Assembly: GCA_965659845.1 (NCBI GenBank)
Contig: CBFHXS010000057.1
Span: 1 to 16,005 of the forward strand
Source of the DNA: Brumimicrobium sp965659845
Lineage (GTDB): Bacteria > Bacteroidota > Bacteroidia > Flavobacteriales_D > Crocinitomicaceae
DNA length: 16,005 nt
Reading direction: 5' to 3'
Of this stretch, positions 15,305 to 16,005 are shown one piece after another (position 1 is the stretch's first letter; each line of letters begins with the position of its first letter). The notes beneath the pieces were generated by a model. That model saw only the letters and a list, made by a program, of their open reading frames with translations, was not told where the DNA came from and did not search any database. The position numbers and the translations under genes are program-made.

Positions 15305-16005
15305 ATGAAAATATCTGGATCTATATATTCTGACAAGAAAAGAACACTTGAGGAGACAGTTAAAGATCTTGAAGCGCACCAAGTTGATATGCTTCATGTA
15401 GATTGTAATGATGATGTTGCAGTATTTGATGATATTGCTAAAATTCGTGATTGGTGCAAAATGCCAATTGATCTTCATATTATTACTGAAACTCCCGAAA
15501 AATATTTCGATTTATTGCGAAAACATCCAGTGGAGTATGTGACATTTCAATTTGAAGAATTACCTCAAAAGCTTGAAATTCCTGAAGACATTAGCGGAGA
15601 GAAAGGATTAGCCATTATAACTCCAACATCGATTGAGGCGTTTGATGCGTATTCGGACTTCGATTTCCTTTTGTTGATGGCTACAATACCAGGTCAAAGT
15701 GGAGGACAGTTTGATCCTGAAAACTTTCGTAAGATTCGCGCTTTCAAAAAGAAATATCCAAATAAGAGTGTTCATGTGGACGGAGGTGTAAACGGTGAGG
15801 TATCCTTTATCTTGCGAAACATGGGGGTTCATAGCTCTGTTTCTGGAAGTTTCCTTTTTAAAGGAGCGAGTATAGGGCAAGCTCTTATGGACCTTACTAA
15901 GCGAGAAATAGAATCTCGTTTTATGATTAAAGATTTTATGATTCCTCGCGAGGAATGTCCTATAATTAATAAGGAAGGGCTTACACTAGAACGCATACTT
16001 ACCTC
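15305..16005 (+). CDS. Ribulose-phosphate 3-epimerase-like protein with a C-terminal extension (partial, runs off right edge)
   Basis: An open frame from ATG 15305 continues to the window end (233 residues visible). Residues 1-200 follow the ribulose-phosphate 3-epimerase TIM barrel. The four expected metal/catalytic positions are all present: His31 and Asp33 in MLHVDCND, His58 in DLHII and Asp159 in HVDGGVN. Phosphate-site equivalents are PGQSGGQF (129-136) and SGSFLF (180-185). However, the usual MDGHFVPN loop is replaced by NDDVAVFDD, so the substrate may differ from ribulose 5-phosphate. Normal epimerases end near residue 220. Here the chain goes on as MIKDFMIPREECPIINKEG and LTLERIL, which reads like the start of a CBS domain (xxMIPxxxxPxxxxxxLxxxL). 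The final product is probably larger and might be regulated by a bound nucleotide. It is likely co-transcribed with the lipoprotein gene. A true Rpe, or a specialised paralogue in sugar or capsule metabolism, are both open. Confidence 0.85.
   Translation, partial: MKISGSIYSDKKRTLEETVKDLEAHQVDMLHVDCNDDVAVFDDIAKIRDWCKMPIDLHIITETPEKYFDLLRKHPVEYVTFQFEELPQKLEIPEDISGEKGLAIITPTSIEAFDAYSDFDFLLLMATIPGQSGGQFDPENFRKIRAFKKKYPNKSVHVDGGVNGEVSFILRNMGVHSSVSGSFLFKGASIGQALMDLTKREIESRFMIKDFMIPREECPIINKEGLTLERILT

Noticed and set aside
15260..15880. Minus-strand open frames opposite the lipoprotein and epimerase-like genes
   Set aside because: The plus-strand epimerase motifs (HVD, DLHII, DGGVN) are decisive, and the antisense peptides show no recognisable family features.

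Overview
The window comes from an AT-rich chromosome of the phylum Bacteroidota, most likely a Flavobacteriales-type organism. Four signs support this. A secreted protease ends in a type IX secretion (Por/T9SS) type A sorting domain. Several promoters match the Bacteroidota form, TTG or TTTG about 18-24 bases before TAnnTTTG, rather than a sigma70 -35/-10. Start sites are mostly A-rich with weak Shine-Dalgarno sequences. A DUF3822-type gene sits directly before rsmD and coaD, a familiar order in this phylum. The genus cannot be fixed from the sequence.

Layout, left to right. (1) Bases 1-82 hold the Arg/Gly/Asn-rich tail of a gene entering from the left, convergent with a small membrane protein gene (85-672, minus). 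(2) A 4.2 kb gene (946-5169, plus) encodes a multidomain subtilisin-like protease carrying the T9SS sorting tail, closed by a strong terminator. (3) A secreted protein of unknown family (5318-7555, plus) meets a RecD2/Dda-like SF1 helicase (7550-8992, minus); the two share one palindromic TTATAA that encodes Leu-stop on both strands. (4) A probable operon runs from a promoter near 9103 to a terminator at 13331-13365: a pseudopilin-like membrane protein, a DUF3822 protein, RsmD (16S rRNA methyltransferase), CoaD (coenzyme A synthesis) and a secreted thioredoxin-fold protein without a CXXC. (5) Two minus-strand genes, a SlyD-like FKBP isomerase and an alpha/beta hydrolase, each have a clear Bacteroidota promoter. 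(6) A small lipoprotein gene is followed after 3 bases by a ribulose-phosphate 3-epimerase-like gene that leaves the right edge just as a possible CBS domain begins.

Most of the window is ordinary housekeeping and secreted-protein content. No mobile element, CRISPR array, rRNA or tRNA is seen, and no intergenic stretch exceeds 300 bases (the longest is 673-945). The items most worth a second look are the pairing of a pseudopilin-like membrane protein with an actin-fold (PilM-like?) DUF3822 protein, the epimerase-like protein with its extra C-terminal domain, and the 745-residue secreted protein of unknown family. No convincing new defence or mobile system is visible.
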